Assembly (NCBI GenBank): GCA_949128115.1
Contig: OX421963.1
Coordinates: forward strand, 79,355,635 to 79,419,634
Direction: 5' to 3'
DNA: 64,000 nucleotides
Origin: Anaspis maculata
Lineage: Eukaryota; Arthropoda; Insecta; Coleoptera; Scraptiidae
Part shown: in pieces, positions 60,320-64,000 of the stretch
Position numbering within the stretch: the first letter of the stretch is position 1
Layout of the letters: every line of letters starts with the position of its first letter
Made by a program: the position numbers and the translations under genes
The notes under the pieces: model-generated
What the model was told of the DNA's origin: nothing
Databases searched by the model: none
What the model saw: only the letters and a program-made list of their open reading frames with translations

Positions 60320-61227
60320 CAGTGCTATATGTATACGGAGAAAGCTGATTTTAGATTCTCCCTTCTGTTGACCGATTAACTTTTAGTATCTTTCAAAGGT
60401 TTCAAACCACTTGATGATAAATGTGTTCTAGTTTTAACACATGTGGTTGTGTTGTAACGTTTGGTGTAGTGATAGGACTGATAGGTCAGTGAATTTGATA
60501 ATATTCAAGTGGGAGTTGGTATTCATTTAAACACTATGTGATGTAATAAATGAAAAATGACGTTTGCAAGAAATCTGAGCTCAAATAAGACAGTCATTTT
60601 TTTTCTCCCAATGAACATCACCATCTTGAGTCCGTTCTTTATGGAATATTTGAAAAAGTGACTGGAACATGCACTCGCGATTTTTCTAGACCGTTCGATC
60701 GGAATGTTACGCGTTCCGAAGCTCTAGGCATTCGAGAACATACGCGAAGGTTTGGACCATTCGATCTAACTGAGATCTCTATGACGAAGTCTGTCAAGAA
60801 ACATCCGCCCAGTTGGCGGAGTAGCCCCCCCATAACACGCTGGGTCATACACACGAAAGTGCTGGACTGTTCGAGAGACGTCCTAAAGCCACACGCCGCG
60901 GCTTGATGTGGAATTTTCTAGAGAACCAGTGGAAACTTCCAGAATGGCAGCCGGAGGTATATAGTCACCATGGATTGGCTAGCAGACCAGTATTAAATCC
61001 AAAGATACATCGAGCGTATACAGGGTGTTTCAGTGACTTTGCATAAAATTCCGGGAGGTGATTCCTCTCAAAAAATAAGTCGGAAAGTAGAAGTGAGATT
61101 TTTCCACAAATTGCTTCCTGAGGGAGTTACAACAGCCCCTCAGAGGTACAAAGTAGAACGGAGTTTTTAATTATTTGCTCAAGAACCGTCAAGGTGAAGA
61201 GCTTTTAATTTGGTGTACAGAGGTTTC

Positions 61228-61449
61228 TCAACATTGCAAATGTTCATGCAAAATTTTAAACAAATTTGTCCAGTGGCGGCGGAGTTGAAGGGGGTTGGGG
61301 TAGGTTGAACTGCCAGAAAAAAAATCGATTCTACTGGCCACTCCGCGGCTACCCCATGCGTACAAATTATCTTTTAAAACCTCGTGATCTACCGAATCGA
61401 ATGCTATTGAAAGATAAAAAAAACAGAGGCATCGAATGCTGTTTGCCAA
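61228..61449 (-). pseudogene. Reverse transcriptase fragment (non-LTR type)
   Basis: A minus-strand frame reads YLSIAFDSVDHEVLKDNLYAWGSRGVA, which matches the conserved 'LSKAFDSVDHEILLEKLxxYGIRG' block of non-LTR reverse transcriptases. The block is short and its flanks are out of frame, so it is a remnant. On the + strand, 61020 starts an ACAGGGTGTTTCAGTGAC terminus of a separate repeat. Confidence 0.65.
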
Positions 61450-62154
61450 TAAGTGTGTCGTAGATCCGATTCAGTTGAAATTTGATATATAGTGTGATGG
61501 GATACGCATTTTAAGCTATAATTTTCCAAAACCTAATTCAATAATTCCACTGAAATTCACGAGACGCGTAAGGAGCCTCCATCTTTGCTTCAAACTAGGC
61601 AATAAAAATCGCGAAAACCCCTTTTTCGGTCCTTCTTTGTTCTGATTCCCGGAAATAAATGAATTGACTCCCACAACAAAGAAATGCGATTTTGGTAACA
61701 AAAATTGAGTCACTCAAAAACTGATGCAGTCAAACCAAAAGCGATTTAGAGTATGATTTTAGGAAACAATGTAAAAACGACCCACCTGTAGTAAATTACG
61801 GCACCCGTCGTCATCGGAACGTCTGGACAGCGGGTACACACAAAATCAAGTCCCATCTTTGACCTTAGTTCCCGTCGCGTTTTCAGTCAGTGCCTAATTC
61901 AGAAATGTTCTCTCGCGTGGAATTATTGAATCAAGTTCTTAAAAATTATAGCTAAAAATGCGCTCCATCACAGTACCCTCCTTGGAAAAGCGACGGATGA
62001 GAAGAAGACGAAGAGGGAGGTTCTTCATAAAACCCCAACCCTTTCAAGCAGGTTTCAAGTTACGTCATATGACAAGGAAAAGCTTCAGTAAGGGTGTTCA
62101 AAAAAGTTCGCGACCCTCCTTCACACTTGGTCTATTCTAACCATGGATATTCAG

Positions 62155-62410
62155 TTTCAATCTAAAACAAACAGTTAATCTTATCTCACGACAAACCTTG
62201 ACTCTTTTTCCATGGAAATGTCTCTTTTAAACTTTCTCCCTTTGCTTTGCTAAAACAAACAGTTAGTGGTACTTATCTCCTAATAATCACAACAAACCTC
62301 GACTCCTTTCCGATGGAAATGCGTGTTGGACGAATCAGTCTGATCAGATGGGCTAAAACAAACACTAGTTGTATCTTATCACAAACCTCGATGTTTTTCT
62401 CGTGAGTTTT
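62155..62410. repeat. Imperfect tandem repeat, three units of ~85-100 bp
   Basis: The phrase 'taaaacaaaca..tta..cttatctc..acaaacctcgac..ttt..catggaaatg' recurs near 62163, 62249 and 62354 with substitutions. Nothing coding is seen here. Confidence 0.6.
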
Positions 62411-63920
62411 GTTGTTCGCAAGTTGAATTCCTTTACATCACATCAGACACTTTTCGGCAACCTCTTCGTTGGTGACAAACATTCGTTCTCCTTGTGTGGA
62501 ACAGGTATCGATTAGACTCCGACTCTTGGAACTGGCATGATCTCACTTGGGTCATCTGTTCATCATCTTTATCATCTTGAGTTGGCTCTGATGAAAACAA
62601 AACATCCATCAGCAGTAAAGAGTAGCGAGTAGCAATAAGCAAGAGCTCAACATTTTCTCAACACATCATCTTTTGAGTCACGTTCCATCTCATCCCTAAA
62701 GTTCTGTTCTCGTCTCGAGTAAAACTGGAGTGAACCGAACAACGTAAGTAAAACGTAGGTGAGAGGTCCAAGGTAGAAGGGGGTGGGTAACGACAAGCAT
62801 AGTCAAGGGTCCAAATGAGGGGAACAGTGGAAGTGGTGCCGTGACCAGGATACTCAAAGACGAGAACGTTGTGGATAAAATCATCAATAATGCGTAAAAA
62901 CCCAAAACAAGACAAAATAGGGATGATTAGGGTCCAAATGAGGGGAACAGTTCAATAGTTATATTTTCACCCTGGTATGCGAGTGATGCGACTATTAGTT
63001 TTTGGCTGTCAAACGGGAGTGTCACTGTCAAAAAATGGCAGAATCAATAGCTGGGTTCCTTTTATCATCTAGACTGAGAATTTTTTCTCTTTCTAACTGA
63101 GGTGAGAATGGTGGGATTATCTGAAATTTCGTGTGCCTAAAAGGAATATACTTAGCTTATATCTCACGGAACTTGATTTGCGATACGTCATTTGGAAACC
63201 CTCAAGAAGTTGAATTTGGATCAGGATAAAGTACCTACTTATTCCTCCAACTGTCACTTGTCAGTTATTAAAGAATGTCAAAGTTCAAAAATTTCAACTT
63301 CGCTATATCAACTATCCAAAATCTATCCGATAGATTGATGGATACAAATTCCACAAGAAGCGAAGCAAATAACAAAACAATCAAATTAACTGCGTTTTCG
63401 ACTCACTAGAACCGAATCGATTCAGCTCTGAAATCCAGTGACTCGATTGGTTTTCGAAAATCCCCGATGGTCAATCAGCAACAGCGATTTTTGAGCTGAA
63501 CTAGCTCGGTTCTAGTGACTCGAAAACGCTATAAGTCTGCAGTTGGAGTTTTTCACCATTTCCCAGTCCGGCGTTACGAATTTTCAAATTTTCTCCTGGC
63601 CGTTATCACCGTCAGACGGTCACTCACCCGGGTTTTGACCAGGACGACTCGCGTTTGATGCAGGACTCAACTCAGACGTTCTTTCCTGCTCGGGGATCGA
63701 CTTTTTCTGTAAAATTTCAATTGATTCCGAAAGATTGCATTAGGCGTCGTGTGTGGGTCCATTCTCAGATGCGACGCGTAGTTCTGATTTTCTGACAGTG
63801 GTTTTTCCAAAATGGAACTGGCACATTCCGTAATTCCACATCAACTGCAGAGCAAACTCCAACATGCGGCAACTTCCATGAAATATTCGTTTTAGGTGCA
63901 GCTTGCTGCGAGTCATAATA
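62410..63920. other. Right-hand region without a supported gene
   Basis: GGGTCCAAATGAGGGGAACAGT appears twice (about 62809 and 62931), and 63395-63535 holds a short inverted pair (TTTTCGA.TCACTAGAACCGA / CGGTTCTAGTGACTCGAAAA). No coding block with splice context or family resemblance was found. Confidence 0.5.
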
Positions 63921-63923
63921 ATA

Positions 63924-64000
63924 GTATATGCCGATCACGTTTTAAATTCAGTAGAAATTAAAACGCGGTTGGCCATGTTCCCTAGGGTGTAACGGACGCT
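63924..64000. repeat. Truncated copy of the 38111-38714 element, inverted
   Basis: TATATGCCGATCACG..CAG and the following GTTGGCCATGTTCCCTAGGG are the reverse complement of 38638-38714. The copy is cut by the window end. Confidence 0.8.

Noticed and set aside
60640..61018. Possible second LTR-like sequence with GGTATATAG and an initiator-like CCAGTATTA
   Set aside because: No TG..CA termini or target duplication could be found, so it stays unclassified.

Overview
The window is animal nuclear DNA, almost certainly from an insect. It is AT-rich, its genes are split by short GT-AG introns, many intergenic stretches carry TAGGTACCTA-like strings, and it is full of short palindromic and foldback transposons, several ending in ACAGGGTG/CACCCTGT. 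The order cannot be fixed from sequence alone. No operons, CRISPR arrays, tRNA or rRNA genes were seen. Most of the real coding sequence is only visible after joining exons. All exon joins below were made by hand from splice signals, reading phase and family similarity.

Layout. (1) 2277-12674, + strand: most of a ubiquitin carboxyl-terminal hydrolase 5 (USP5, isopeptidase T) gene in seven exons; its N-terminal exons lie upstream or were not found. Its introns hold a solo LTR with a nested palindromic element and several foldbacks. (2) 16692-26687, - strand: a six-exon gene for a 295-residue single-pass membrane protein that I do not recognise. Its first intron, 8.6 kb, contains two very large foldback elements (2.3 kb and 4.2 kb). 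(3) 30151-58128, + strand: three complete tandem ABCB full transporters (P-glycoprotein/Mdr49-like), each with 16 exons at the same phases and predicted at 1296, 1282 and 1274 residues. All three keep both Walker A/B pairs, Q loops and H loops. (4) 58555-59491, + strand: the first two exons of a secreted lipase-family gene that runs off toward or past the right edge. (5) 59.7-64.0 kb: repeats and transposon fossils.

The ABC genes are the functional core: three export pumps side by side, as is common in insect xenobiotic defence. Their histories are mosaic. Copies 1 and 3 share an upstream block, whereas copies 2 and 3 share their linker exon and several introns of the second half. Copy 2 appears to have a different TATA-type promoter and a remote first exon. 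Copy 3 has a lost GT donor with an in-frame rescue site and a changed second ABC signature (ISGGQ).

The most striking non-coding signal is the density of inverted-repeat elements: roughly twenty hairpin-forming units from 0.1 to 4.2 kb, many inside introns of the genes. The largest, 21874-26050, has arms built of ~265-bp tandem subrepeats and a GTCC microsatellite near each end, an architecture like Drosophila FB/Galileo foldback elements. No transposase was recognised in any of them.
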